Shown here: positions 42,056-50,545 of the stretch, piece after piece
How the letters are laid out: every line of letters starts with the position of its first letter
Position numbering within the stretch: the stretch's first letter is position 1
DNA from: Actinoplanes missouriensis 431
GTDB lineage: Bacteria > Actinomycetota > Actinomycetes > Mycobacteriales > Micromonosporaceae
Direction: 5' to 3'
NCBI RefSeq assembly: GCF_000284295.1
Contig: NC_017093.1
Coordinates: 5,704,001 to 5,768,000, forward strand
Length of the DNA: 64,000 nt
Program-made: the position numbers and the translations under genes
The notes under the pieces: generated by a model
Database searches by the model: none
The model's input: the letters and a program-made list of their open reading frames with translations, nothing else
Told to the model about the DNA's origin: nothing

Positions 42056-44803
42056 ATGGCTGAATCCACCAAACAGCGGGTCATGGAGATCCGGGCCGGC
42101 CTCTCGCACGCCCTCGGGGCCGCCCAGACCGCGCTGGAGCTCGCCCAGCAGGCCGCTGCCGCGGCGGACGAGCGCCGGCGGCGGGTCACCGCCGCCGTGA
42201 CGGCCCGGCGGCGCAAGCTCGCGGCGGCGCGGGACGAGCGGATCTCCGAGATCGACGAGTGGCACGACACCGAGCTGGCGGCGCTCGCCGGGGCGGCCGC
42301 CGCGTCGGCGGACCGGGCCGCGCCCGGAGCGGCCGGCGAGCCCTGGCACAGCTGGGAGCCCACGCCGCTGGCCAGGGCCGCCGAGCTGCGGGTGGGCCGG
42401 CTGCTGCTGCCGGAGGCGCCGATACCGCACCCGGAGCGCACCCGGCGGGCCGAGACCGGTCCATGGGCGACCGCGCCGGGCACCCCGCGGGAGCCGGTGA
42501 CCGAGGGCCCGGCGGACGACGCGGACCCGCCGGAGGTGCCGGCGCTGGTGCCGCTGCTCGATCACGGGCACATCGTGATCGGTGGCGACGACCGGCTCGC
42601 CGACGAGCTGGTCGCGAGCTTGCTGCTGCGCGCGCTGGGGACCAGCGAACCGGGCCGGGTGCAGATCATCGGGTACGACCCCGAGCACCTCGGCGGCGGA
42701 CTGGCCGGCTTCGCTCCCCTGGCCGGTGCGGGCGTGCTGACGTTCGCCGGGCCGAGCGAGCTGCCCGGTCTGCTGGAGGACCTGGTCGGGCACGTCCGCC
42801 GGATCAACGAGAAGGTCCTCGCCGGTGAGTACACGTCGTTGCGCGAGCTGCACGCCGCGACCAAACGCCGGCCCGAGCCGTGGCGGGTCGCCGTGCTGCT
42901 CGGCGCGCCGGAGCTGTCCCGGCACGAGCGCTCGCAGCTGGACCGGTTGCTGCGCTCCGGCGCCGCCTGCGGGGTGCACCTGGTGATCCGCGGGCTCGCC
43001 GTCGAGCCGGGACCGGGCATCGAGTTCGTGCACGCGGCCACCGGTGACGACACGCGCGTCTCCGGGGCCGGTGACCTGCCGGTCCGCCTCGACCGCGGCC
43101 CCTGGCCGGAGCTGGTCACCGCGACCTGCCGGCAGATCGCCGAGACGGTCGCCGCCGGTCCCGCGCCGGTCGCGCTGGAGAGCCTGCTGCCGGATCCCGG
43201 CGACGAGTGGCAGCAGAGCTCGGCGGCCGCGCTGACCGCGCCGCTCGGCGACAGCCCGCAGGGGTCCCCGGTGCTGGTGACGCTGAGCGACTACCCGCCG
43301 CACGCGCTGATCGCCGGGCCGTCCGGCACCGGCAAGACCAACTTCATCTACGCCTGGCTGGGCGCGCTCGCCGCCCGGTACTCCCCGGAGGAGCTGGCGT
43401 TCTATCTGCTCGACTTCAAGGAGGGCGTGTCGTTCGCCCGGTTCGCGCCGGGCCGGCGGGACCCGAGCTGGCTGCCGCACGTCCGGCTGGTCGGGGTGAA
43501 CGTCAACACCGACCGGGAGTTCGGGCTGGCGCTGCTCCGGTTCCTCAGCGCTGAGCTGCGCCGCCGGGCCGACGCGGCGAAACAGCACGAGGTGACGAAC
43601 CTGGCCGAGCTGCGCGCCGAGGATCCGGAGGGCTCGTGGCCGCGCATCGTCGCGGTGGTCGACGAGTTCCAGGTGCTGCTCGCCGGCCGGGACGCGGTCG
43701 CCGCGGAGGCCGTCGACCTGCTCGAGGACCTGGCCCGGCGCGGCCGTTCGCAGGGCATCCACCTGGTCCTGGCCAGCCAGGACATCTCCGGGATCGAGGC
43801 GCTCTGGGGCCGTCCCGCGCTTGTCGCCCAGTTCTCGCTGCGGATCGCCCTGCCCAAGGCCCGCCGGGTGCTGGCCGAGCAGAACAACGCCGCCGACTCG
43901 CTGGCCCGCTACCACGCGGTGGTGAACGCGGACTCCGGCGCCGCCGAGGCGAACCGGGTGGTGCGGGTGCCCGCGGCCGGCGACCGGGACCAGTGGAGCG
44001 CGCTGCAGCACCGGCTGTGGCGCCGGCGGCCGGCCGAGATGGGCCCGCCCCGGCTCTTCGACGGTGACGTGGTGCCGCGGCTCGCGGAGAGCCCGGACTT
44101 CCGCGGGCTGCGGCCGTCCGCGTCGCCGGCGGCGCCGATCGCCCTGCTCGGCGAGACCATCGACGTGACGGCACGCTCGGCGCGTACCGTGCTGCGCCGC
44201 GCGCCGGGCCGCAACCTGGCCGTGCTCGGCACCCGGGTGGACGAGGCGTGCGCGGTGCTCGCCACGGCCGGGCGCTCGCTGGCGGCGCAGTTCCCCCCGG
44301 AGGGCGCCCGGTTCTCGGTGGTCTGCCTGGACCAGGACGCCCGGGCCGCCGCCGAGGCGCTGCACGCCCGGCTGCCGGAGTGCGGGTGGTACGACACCGA
44401 GAACGTGGACTGGCTGCTGGAGGACGCCGCCGCCGAGGCGACCGCGGCGTGGCCGGCGGACCGCCCGCACTTCATCCTGATCTACGCGGCGGACGCGCTG
44501 CCCGGCGGCCGGGCCGCCGCCGACCAGTTGCGGACGGTGCTGCGGCAGGGCCCGGAACGGCGCCTGCACGTGCTGGGCTGGTGGCGCGGGGCGGGTCTGC
44601 TGCGGGACAGCTTGGGCGGGCAGGCCTCCCGGACCGACCCGATCGGCGCCTGGGTGGCGCTGGACGTGCACGGCAGCGAGCTCGCGCCGTACTACCCGGG
44701 TGCCGGGGCGCCGCACTGGTACCCCCGTCCGTGGCGGGCCCTGCACTTCGACCGCTCGGTGCACCGCGGCGCCGAGGTGATCATCCCTTACGGAACCTCA
44801 TGA
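42056..44803 (+). CDS. FtsK/SpoIIIE-type ATPase with EccC-like triple-domain layout
   Basis: 915 residues, no membrane helices. A coiled N-terminus (1-80) is followed by three ATPase-like units. Unit 1 (about 170-320) has a degenerate P-loop (IGGDDRLADE). Unit 2 (about 400-600) is canonical: Walker A GPSGTGKTN at 421-429, LLDFKEGVSF, Walker B IVAVVDEFQ at 531 and ASQDISG. Unit 3 (about 695-830) is degenerate (LGTRVDEAC). This layout recalls EccC of type VII secretion more than FtsK. ATG 42056 follows AGGA. It may pump protein or DNA. The stop overlaps the next ATG. Confidence 0.88.
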   Translation: MAESTKQRVMEIRAGLSHALGAAQTALELAQQAAAAADERRRRVTAAVTARRRKLAAARDERISEIDEWHDTELAALAGAAAASADRAAPGAAGEPWHSWEPTPLARAAELRVGRLLLPEAPIPHPERTRRAETGPWATAPGTPREPVTEGPADDADPPEVPALVPLLDHGHIVIGGDDRLADELVASLLLRALGTSEPGRVQIIGYDPEHLGGGLAGFAPLAGAGVLTFAGPSELPGLLEDLVGHVRRINEKVLAGEYTSLRELHAATKRRPEPWRVAVLLGAPELSRHERSQLDRLLRSGAACGVHLVIRGLAVEPGPGIEFVHAATGDDTRVSGAGDLPVRLDRGPWPELVTATCRQIAETVAAGPAPVALESLLPDPGDEWQQSSAAALTAPLGDSPQGSPVLVTLSDYPPHALIAGPSGTGKTNFIYAWLGALAARYSPEELAFYLLDFKEGVSFARFAPGRRDPSWLPHVRLVGVNVNTDREFGLALLRFLSAELRRRADAAKQHEVTNLAELRAEDPEGSWPRIVAVVDEFQVLLAGRDAVAAEAVDLLEDLARRGRSQGIHLVLASQDISGIEALWGRPALVAQFSLRIALPKARRVLAEQNNAADSLARYHAVVNADSGAAEANRVVRVPAAGDRDQWSALQHRLWRRRPAEMGPPRLFDGDVVPRLAESPDFRGLRPSASPAAPIALLGETIDVTARSARTVLRRAPGRNLAVLGTRVDEACAVLATAGRSLAAQFPPEGARFSVVCLDQDARAAAEALHARLPECGWYDTENVDWLLEDAAAEATAAWPADRPHFILIYAADALPGGRAAADQLRTVLRQGPERRLHVLGWWRGAGLLRDSLGGQASRTDPIGAWVALDVHGSELAPYYPGAGAPHWYPRPWRALHFDRSVHRGAEVIIPYGTS

Positions 44804-45507
44804 GCGAACTGCAGCCGTCCGACTTCGAGCGGGCCGACTACCGTACCGTCCTGCGCCGTCTCACCACGCTGGACCAGCGCGCTTCCGCGCTGCGCGAGGA
44901 GGCCGAGCGGTGGCACGCCGAGCGGGCCGCTTCGGCGTCCGAGGCGGTCCGGGCCGCCGAGGACGAGGTACGCGAGGCGCGTGCCGCCGTCCGTGACGCG
45001 CAGCGGGACCTGGAGGCGGTGGACGCCCGCGCGGCCGGGCTCTGGTCGGAGTTCGTGCACCGGGTCGGCCCGGCCGCCGAGCGCTGGGGCCGGACCCTGC
45101 CGCCGGCCAGCATCCCCCGGCAGCGCTCCGAGCGGGACGCCCAGGACTACCTGGACGAGGTGGAGACCCGGGTGAAGTACACCGCCCCGGCCCGGCCGCT
45201 GACCGCGGGCACCCAGGTGTTCTTCGGGCTCCTCGGGTTCTCCGGCGGTGTGCTCGGGGTGATCGGGAACACCCTGCTGCGGCAGACCGGCGCGGCGGCC
45301 GGCGGGGACTGGCAGCAGGCCGCGCCGGTGGTGGCGCTGCTGGTGCTGCTGGTCTGCCCGGTGCTCGCGGTGGTCGCCGCGAAACTGGTCGCCGACCGGC
45401 GCGGGGTGGGGCTGGACACGGCGGCGGTCGCCACCGTGCTGACCACCGGGCTGGTGACGGCGGGGTTGCTGTTCACGGCGGTGCAGTTCAGCCAGTCGTC
45501 GGCGTGA
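44800..45507 (+). CDS. Membrane protein with N-terminal coiled coil
   Basis: 235 residues. A long coiled coil (about 15-85: Ala/Glu/Arg heptads) precedes a linker and three hydrophobic helices (about 140-160, 170-190, 205-228). The ATG overlaps the ATPase stop (ATGA), so levels are probably matched. It could anchor the soluble ATPase to the membrane. No family recognised. Confidence 0.8.
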   Translation: MSELQPSDFERADYRTVLRRLTTLDQRASALREEAERWHAERAASASEAVRAAEDEVREARAAVRDAQRDLEAVDARAAGLWSEFVHRVGPAAERWGRTLPPASIPRQRSERDAQDYLDEVETRVKYTAPARPLTAGTQVFFGLLGFSGGVLGVIGNTLLRQTGAAAGGDWQQAAPVVALLVLLVCPVLAVVAAKLVADRRGVGLDTAAVATVLTTGLVTAGLLFTAVQFSQSSA

Positions 45508-45520
45508 GGCCGCGGGGCTC

Positions 45521-45590
45521 CACTGTCACGGCTGCACTGTCACGGCTGCACTGTCACGGCTGCACTGTCACGGCTGCACTGTCACGGCCA
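45521..45590. repeat. 14-bp tandem repeat, five copies
   Basis: CACTGTCACGGCTG starts at 45521, 45535, 45549, 45563 and 45577. It begins 14 bp after the membrane-protein stop and runs into the last codons of the cupin gene (stop at 45568-45570), so it lies between convergent genes and supplies the cupin's VTVQP end. Confidence 0.95.
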
Positions 45591-46773
45591 GGGCCTCGGT
45601 CAGCAGGCGGCGGGCCAGGACGAGGCGGTCCGTGTCGTCGTCCAGCGGCAGGTCGCCGACCCGGTGCGGGGCGCCGTCCAGGGCCAGCCGGACGGCCGGC
45701 ACGCACGAGGCCGGGAAGGTCACGGTCCGGACCGGTGAGCGCAGCTCCCCGTCCGCGGTCAGGGTCCAGCGCAGCCCGGGCCGGACGGCGATGGCACCGG
45801 CCGGGGTGAGCGCGGCCGCCGCGTCCAGCTGGGCCAGCGGGCTGATCGGGGCGGGCCGGGCGGACGACCAGGAGCGGGCGCGCAGCCGGTCGGCGACGGC
45901 GGCCGGGTCGGCCGTGGCGAGCCAGTCCCGCAGGGCGGCCACGGTGGCGGTCAGCTCCGGCGCTATCGCGTCCGGGTCGGACATCTCCAGGCCGTACGGC
46001 AGGGTGGCGCGCAGGGCCGGGTCGGCGGACGCGAGGGCCAGCAGCTCCTCGACCAGGGCGTAACGGGTCAGACCCCGTACCCCGGCGGTGATGTGCAGCG
46101 AGCGGCCGCCCAGCGACCGCGCGGAGTGCAGCCAGCCGCGCGGGAGGTAGAGGGCGTCACCGGGTTCCAGGACGACGTCGAGGGCCGGTTCGCCCGCGGC
46201 GGTGGCGGCCACCTCGTCGGCCCGGCCACCCCACGGCTGGCGTTCCAGCGGGTCGGGCAGCACCGGCGGGTGCACGCACCACCGCTTGGCGCCGTCGGCC
46301 TGCAGCACGAAGACGTCGTGGGTGTCGTAGTGGGTGGCGAAGCCCTGACTGCCCGGCGGGGTCAGGTACGCGTTGAGCTGCACCGGCCGGTTCAACGCCG
46401 CGCCCAGCTCGCCGGCGAAGGCGATCAGTGGCGGCCAGAGCCGGTGCAGGCCCTGCAGGACCAGGGTGGCGCCGGTGGCGTACAGGTGCATGGCCCGGTC
46501 GTCGAGGACCTGGTCGGTGACCTCCGCGCCGGCGCCGCCACCGCCGGTGAAACGGGCCGGTGGCAGCACCTCGCCGTCGCGCGCCACCCGCAGGAACGGG
46601 GTGCGCAGGCCGCGCCGGCTGAGCAGCTCGTCGACGGCGGCCGGGGAGAGCAGGTCGGTGAAACCGTCCGGGCCGCCGAGGTCGGCGGCCCGGGACAGCA
46701 GGGGTTCACGGCCCCACACGGTGTCGGCGAACTTGCCCTCGTCGAGGGCGACGACCCGGGAGAGTGCGGTCAT
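45568..46773 (-). CDS. JmjC-type cupin oxygenase (ROXA/YcfD-like)
   Basis: 401 residues of the cupin_4 family of Fe(II)/2-oxoglutarate oxygenases that hydroxylate proteins. The metal site is His148-x-Asp150 (THYDTHD) and His216 (GWLHSA); the order and spacing fit YcfD/MINA53. The C-terminal 150 residues are a helical winged-helix-like part as in ribosomal oxygenases. The ATG overlaps the stop of a repeat-peptide gene (ATGA), an unusual partner that may be its substrate. Confidence 0.87.
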   Translation of the reverse strand: MTALSRVVALDEGKFADTVWGREPLLSRAADLGGPDGFTDLLSPAAVDELLSRRGLRTPFLRVARDGEVLPPARFTGGGGAGAEVTDQVLDDRAMHLYATGATLVLQGLHRLWPPLIAFAGELGAALNRPVQLNAYLTPPGSQGFATHYDTHDVFVLQADGAKRWCVHPPVLPDPLERQPWGGRADEVAATAAGEPALDVVLEPGDALYLPRGWLHSARSLGGRSLHITAGVRGLTRYALVEELLALASADPALRATLPYGLEMSDPDAIAPELTATVAALRDWLATADPAAVADRLRARSWSSARPAPISPLAQLDAAAALTPAGAIAVRPGLRWTLTADGELRSPVRTVTFPASCVPAVRLALDGAPHRVGDLPLDDDTDRLVLARRLLTEALAVTVQP

Positions 46774-47030
46774 CCGGCGGTTCCGTCGGCGCCGCCGTCC
46801 TGGCCGGACGGGTTCGCTCCCCCGTCGGCCGGTCCCTCGCCGCCCGCGCCGCCGTCCGCGCCACCGTCGCGGCCGGACGGGTTCGCCCCGCCGTCGGCCG
46901 GTCCCTCGCCCCCGGCGCCGCCGTCCGCGCCACCGTCGCGGCCGGTCGGGTTGGCGCCGCCGTCGGCCGGTCCCTCACCGTCGTGGCCGGCCGGATCCGA
47001 GCTGATGATTTCCTGATCGCTGAGCCCCAT
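46770..47030 (-). CDS. Three-repeat Gly/Asp-rich peptide, candidate oxygenase substrate
   Basis: 86 residues from ATG 47030, supported by GAGGGGG six bases upstream. A 17-residue leader (MGLSDQEIISSDPAGHD) is followed by exactly three 23-residue repeats (18-40, 41-63, 64-86) reading GEGPADGGANP-(T/S)-G-(R/Q)-DGGADG. The repeats end at the C-terminus. No cysteine or aromatic residue. The stop overlaps the cupin start, so translation is coupled. The layout (short leader, repeated cores, neighbouring modifying enzyme) resembles multi-core RiPP precursors; that is inference. Confidence 0.75.
   Translation of the reverse strand: MGLSDQEIISSDPAGHDGEGPADGGANPTGRDGGADGGAGGEGPADGGANPSGRDGGADGGAGGEGPADGGANPSGQDGGADGTAG
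46773..46979 (-). repeat. 69-bp tandem repeat (3 copies) encoding the peptide cores
   Basis: The three 69-bp units are nearly identical at DNA level (GGTTCGCCCCGCCGTCGGCC and GCCGCCGTCC recur), so they arose by recent duplication or are homogenised. Confidence 0.9.
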
Positions 47031-47120
47031 GACTGCCCCCTCATAACCGAAATACCAGGACAACTGGTGTACCCGAGATGATCAGGTCTAATCTGCCGGA
47101 GCAGCGGGTATCCGGGCGTC

Positions 47121-47906
47121 ATGCTCTGGATCGGGACCTCGGGGTGGCAGTACCAGGACTGGCGGCCCGCCAGGGGTGCGGACGACACCGGCTACCTCTA
47201 CCCGGGCGGCCTGCCGCAGCGGCTCTGGCTGGAGCACTACGCCGGCCGGTTCGACGTGGTGGAGGTCAACAACGCGTTCTACCGGCTGCCGGAGCGGGAC
47301 ACGTTCGCGAAGTGGCGGGACACCACCCCGGACGGCTTCCGGTTCGCGGTGAAGATGAGCCGGTACCTGACCCACATCAAACGCCTGAAGGAGCCGGCCG
47401 AACCGGTGGCCCGGTTCCTGGACCGGGCGAGCGCGCTCGGCGACAAGCTCGGCCCGGTGCTGCTGCAGCTGCCGCCGACGCTGCAGGCGAACCTGGAGGC
47501 CCTGGACGAGACGCTGAGCCGGTTCCCGCCCGACGTGCGGGTCGCGGTGGAGCCGCGGCACGAGACCTGGTTCACCCGCGACTGCGAGGATCTGCTGCGC
47601 CGGCACGGCGCGGCGCTCTGCTGGGCGGATCGGCGCGGTCGCCCGGTCACGCCACTGTGGCAGACGGCGGACTGGGGTTATCTGCGATTCCACGAGGGAG
47701 GCGGACGGCCCTGGCCCCGATATGGACGGCAGGCGTTGCAATCGTGGCTGGAGCGGATGACCGTACCCCCGGAGGTCTTCGTCTTTTTCAACAATGACCC
47801 CGGCGGCGCGGCGGTGGTCGACGCTGCCGTGCTCGCCCGCCTGGCCGCGCGAAGCGGCCGGAAATTCAGCCGGGTGCCGCCGATGAAGCAGCGGTCCCAT
47901 TCTTGA
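47121..47906 (+). CDS. DUF72 (YecE-like) domain protein
   Basis: 261 residues of the TIM-barrel-like DUF72 family. The N-terminal WIGTSGWQYQDWR, EVNNAFYRLPERDTFAKW, KMSRYLTHIKRL and VEPRHETWF segments are its signatures. Function unproven; some relatives are nuclease-like. ATG 47121 lies 90 bp from the divergent peptide gene. A terminator follows. Confidence 0.92.
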   Translation: MLWIGTSGWQYQDWRPARGADDTGYLYPGGLPQRLWLEHYAGRFDVVEVNNAFYRLPERDTFAKWRDTTPDGFRFAVKMSRYLTHIKRLKEPAEPVARFLDRASALGDKLGPVLLQLPPTLQANLEALDETLSRFPPDVRVAVEPRHETWFTRDCEDLLRRHGAALCWADRRGRPVTPLWQTADWGYLRFHEGGGRPWPRYGRQALQSWLERMTVPPEVFVFFNNDPGGAAVVDAAVLARLAARSGRKFSRVPPMKQRSHS

Positions 47907-47927
47907 GAAATGGCGGGAATCCCATTT

Positions 47928-47960
47928 CCCGGAGCCGGCCGAGTTCGTGCCGGCTCCGGG
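47928..47960. terminator. Bidirectional terminator between DUF72 and DksA genes
   Basis: 12-bp perfect stem (CCCGGAGCCGGC) with a 9-base loop between convergent genes. Confidence 0.8.
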
Positions 47961-47967
47961 ACCGGAA

Positions 47968-48390
47968 TCAGCTCGCGCGGCGTTCGCGCACCGCCTTGCA
48001 GTTCACACACGTGGTGGCGGACGGGAAGACCTCCAGCCGCTCCACCGGGATCGGGTGCGAGCAGCCCTCACAGTTGCCGTAGGTGCCGTCCTCCAGGCGC
48101 GCCATGGCGTGCTCCGCCTGGGTGCGCCGCTCCAGCAGGGTCCGCAGCAGCGACGTGGCCGCGTCGCGCTCCGCCGTCTTGGATCCACTGTCGGCCTGGT
48201 CGTCGCCGGCCGCGTCGCCGATCTCGACGAGCCTGAGTCGATGGTTCTGCGCTGCGGCTTCCTCGTACTCGGCATTGAGTTCGTCGAACCGGCTGCGCAG
48301 GATCACCCGGATCTGCTCGATCTCCTCGGACGAACGCGCCTTGACCGCGCCCGCGCCCTTACCCGCAACAATCGCTCCGTTGACGAGCAT
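47968..48390 (-). CDS. TraR/DksA-family zinc-finger protein
   Basis: 140 residues. A coiled-coil helical pair (about 22-85) and a C4 zinc finger CEGC...CVNC near 108-132 match DksA-like factors that enter the RNA polymerase secondary channel. The coiled-coil tip lacks a clear Asp-x-x-Asp-Ala motif, so its effect on polymerase is uncertain. It stands alone; 207 bp separate it from the next gene upstream. Confidence 0.9.
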   Translation of the reverse strand: MLVNGAIVAGKGAGAVKARSSEEIEQIRVILRSRFDELNAEYEEAAAQNHRLRLVEIGDAAGDDQADSGSKTAERDAATSLLRTLLERRTQAEHAMARLEDGTYGNCEGCSHPIPVERLEVFPSATTCVNCKAVRERRAS

Positions 48391-48597
48391 GCAGTCCCCC
48401 TGCCTTCCCTCAGCCCCAGCCGGTGGTATCGGCCCCGCGTCGTCCTCGACCCGGGTCCGGCTCGGTGGAGCCGGACGATACCCACCGCCGGAGATCCCAA
48501 ACGGGACCCCCGCGAAAAAGTAACCGGAGCATAACTGTCAGTGGTTGAATCCGCCACGGACTCGGCAAGCGGGTCTTGTGCCGAGCCTCACCCTGAT

Positions 48598-49227
48598 TCA
48601 TCTCTCCAGGACGATGGCGGGGCGGCGCGGGTCGTCCACACGCACGACGACGTCGGCGAACGTCTCCGGGGCGACCTCGTCGGCGTACCGGCGGAAGGCG
48701 GGCAGGGTCCAGCGCTGATCCTCGGCGGTGCGGCGCTCCAGGGCCGCGGCGGACAACTCAAGGTGGACGGTGACGTCGAACGGCAGCCCCGATCCGAGCA
48801 GCAGCGGGCCGCTGACCAGCACGATCGCGCAGGCGGGCAGCTCCTCGTAGGGCTGCCGCGCGGACCTGTCCCGGCCCGCGTCCCAGAGCCGGGTGAGCAC
48901 CCGCCCGGACCCCTCCGGCGCGGCCGGGACCAGCAGCTCCCGGGTCAGGCCGGCCTCGTCGAACCAGCCGTTGTAGAACGAGTCCGGATTGGTCCGCCCG
49001 AACTCCAGCCGCAACGACGCGGGCCGCAGGAAATCGCTGGTGGCGACGCGGACCACGGGCCGCCCGCGGACCCGCAGCGGATCAGCCAGCGCGTCGGCGA
49101 GACGCGCCGGATCAGCGGCGTCGGGGCCGTCCACGGCCACCCGAATCCTAGTGTCGGATTCCCGACTGGCGAGCCGATCCGCCAGATCTTCCACAAGGCT
49201 CTCGAACGAGACCGGAACGACGCGCAT
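48598..49227 (-). CDS. Uridine-kinase-like protein with eroded P-loop
   Basis: 209 residues from ATG 49227. The fold pattern is that of uridine/nucleoside kinases (VVRVATSDFLRPASLRLEFG; ACAIVLVSGPLLLGSGLPF; DVTVHLELSAAALERR). The Walker A position reads VDGPDAADPARLA, without the GK(S/T), so ATP binding in the usual way is unlikely. It may be a pseudo-kinase. A 27-bp repeat array separates it from the winged-helix gene upstream. Confidence 0.8.
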   Translation of the reverse strand: MRVVPVSFESLVEDLADRLASRESDTRIRVAVDGPDAADPARLADALADPLRVRGRPVVRVATSDFLRPASLRLEFGRTNPDSFYNGWFDEAGLTRELLVPAAPEGSGRVLTRLWDAGRDRSARQPYEELPACAIVLVSGPLLLGSGLPFDVTVHLELSAAALERRTAEDQRWTLPAFRRYADEVAPETFADVVVRVDDPRRPAIVLER

Positions 49228-49270
49228 GCGTCCATGATCGGCCTCGACGGGACCAGGCCGCAGTCCGGGC

Positions 49271-49390
49271 CGCAGCGGCACGTCCGACGTCACACGGCGC
49301 AGCGGCACGCCCGACGTCACACCGCCCAGCGGCTCGCCGGACGTCACACCGCGCAGCGGCACGCCGGACGTCGCGCACGTCACACGGCGC
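49271..49390. repeat. 27-bp tandem repeat, four copies
   Basis: CGCAGCGGCACG(C/T)CCGACGTC-type units start at 49271, 49298, 49325 and 49352. The array fills the gap between the kinase-like gene and the winged-helix gene. Confidence 0.92.
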
Positions 49391-49397
49391 GGCGGGC

Positions 49398-49946
49398 TCA
49401 GTCGTGGGGCAGGACCGCGATGTGCGCGTCGTCGGCCAGCCGGTACCCGACACCGTAGACCGTCGTGATCGCCGGGACGTTCGCCCCCAGCTTCAGCCGC
49501 AGCCGCCGCACGTGCACGTCCACGGTCCGCTCACCGGCCCGCTCGTAGCCCCAGACGGCGGCGAGCAGCTGCGCGCGGGAGAACACCCGCCGGGGCCGCT
49601 CGGCGAGGTACAGCAGGAGATCGAACTCGAGCCGGGTGAGCGGCAGCGCGGCGCCGTCGAGCAGCGCCTGCCGGGAGCCGGTCAGCAGCCGCACCTCGGG
49701 CCCGGAGACGAGTGGCGGCTCGACCGGCTCGGCGGCGGCCTGTTCCACGGTGACGGTGCCCTTGCTCAGCTCCACCAGTTCACGGACGGCGCTGAGCAGT
49801 TTGTGCGCCTGTGGCGAGACGGTGTCGCCGGTCAGCGGAATGGCCAAGGTCACGGTCAGCGCCGGCTCGGCGGGTCGGCGGCCGGGGCCACGGCCCGGTC
49901 CGGCGGAACGGCGATCGGCACGCGGCGACAATGCGCTGCCCGGCAT
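49398..49946 (-). CDS. Winged-helix (OmpR/PhoB-type) regulator without receiver
   Basis: 182 residues from ATG 49946 (GGGGGATGA upstream). The C-terminal effector domain is complete (about 105-175: LTRLEFDLLLYLAERP, FSRAQLLAAVWGYERAGERT, VDVHVRRLRLKLG, VYGVGYRL). The N-terminal 100 residues are Pro/Arg-rich and then a short alpha/beta part, with no receiver Asp. Signal and target unknown. About 220 bp of lower-GC DNA separate it from the divergent ankyrin gene. Confidence 0.87.
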   Translation of the reverse strand: MPGSALSPRADRRSAGPGRGPGRRPAEPALTVTLAIPLTGDTVSPQAHKLLSAVRELVELSKGTVTVEQAAAEPVEPPLVSGPEVRLLTGSRQALLDGAALPLTRLEFDLLLYLAERPRRVFSRAQLLAAVWGYERAGERTVDVHVRRLRLKLGANVPAITTVYGVGYRLADDAHIAVLPHD

Positions 49947-50167
49947 TGATTCATCCCCCAGAATTTGCTGCGGCAAGCGAATACAAGTGATCACTGTGCG
50001 TAAACGCGGACGATATTTCCCGCCCGCCGGTTCGCGGGTCAAGTCGCCAACCACAGTGTGGGAAAGACGTTCCATATTGTTCGCGTGCGCAGAAACGCAT
50101 TCGAGTAACGCTTTCTTTCAACCTCATTAAAGATTGCCGAACGGCATGCACGGGTACGCACACCGGC

Positions 50168-50545
50168 GTGGCTGAGCTTGACGAAGAGACCCTGGCGTTC
50201 GCGCACCGCATGTTCGATCTGGCACGTTCCGGGGACCCGGAGCTGCCCGCCCAGGTGGCGGCTGGACTCCCGGTGAACCTGACCAACGACAAGGGCGACA
50301 CCCTGCTGATCCTGGCGGCGTACCACCAGCATCCGGGCATCGTGACGGCCCTGCTCCAGCTGGGAGCGGACCCGGACCGGGTCAACGACCGCGGGCAGAC
50401 CGCGCTCGGCGCGGCGGTGTTCCGGAAGAACCAGGAGACGGTGAACGCGCTGCTGGCCGCCGGCGCGGATCCCCACGCCGGACGGCCCTCAGCGGTGGAA
50501 CTGGCTGAGTACTTCAAACTGCCGGAGGTCAGCCTCCGGACGTGA
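50168..50545 (+). CDS. Ankyrin-repeat protein
   Basis: 125 residues from GTG 50168. Two clear ankyrin units (KGDTLLILAAYHQHPGIVTALLQLGADPD; RGQTALGAAVFRKNQETVNALLAAGADP) and one degenerate N-terminal unit. It is soluble and probably a protein-binding module. Its last 17 bp overlap the end of secA2 on the opposite strand. Confidence 0.9.
   Translation: MAELDEETLAFAHRMFDLARSGDPELPAQVAAGLPVNLTNDKGDTLLILAAYHQHPGIVTALLQLGADPDRVNDRGQTALGAAVFRKNQETVNALLAAGADPHAGRPSAVELAEYFKLPEVSLRT

Noticed and set aside
41168..44764. 1,198-codon minus-strand frame antisense to the FtsK-like gene
   Set aside because: Composition is the Arg/Gly/Ala shadow of the real gene, which has Walker motifs and a tight operon.
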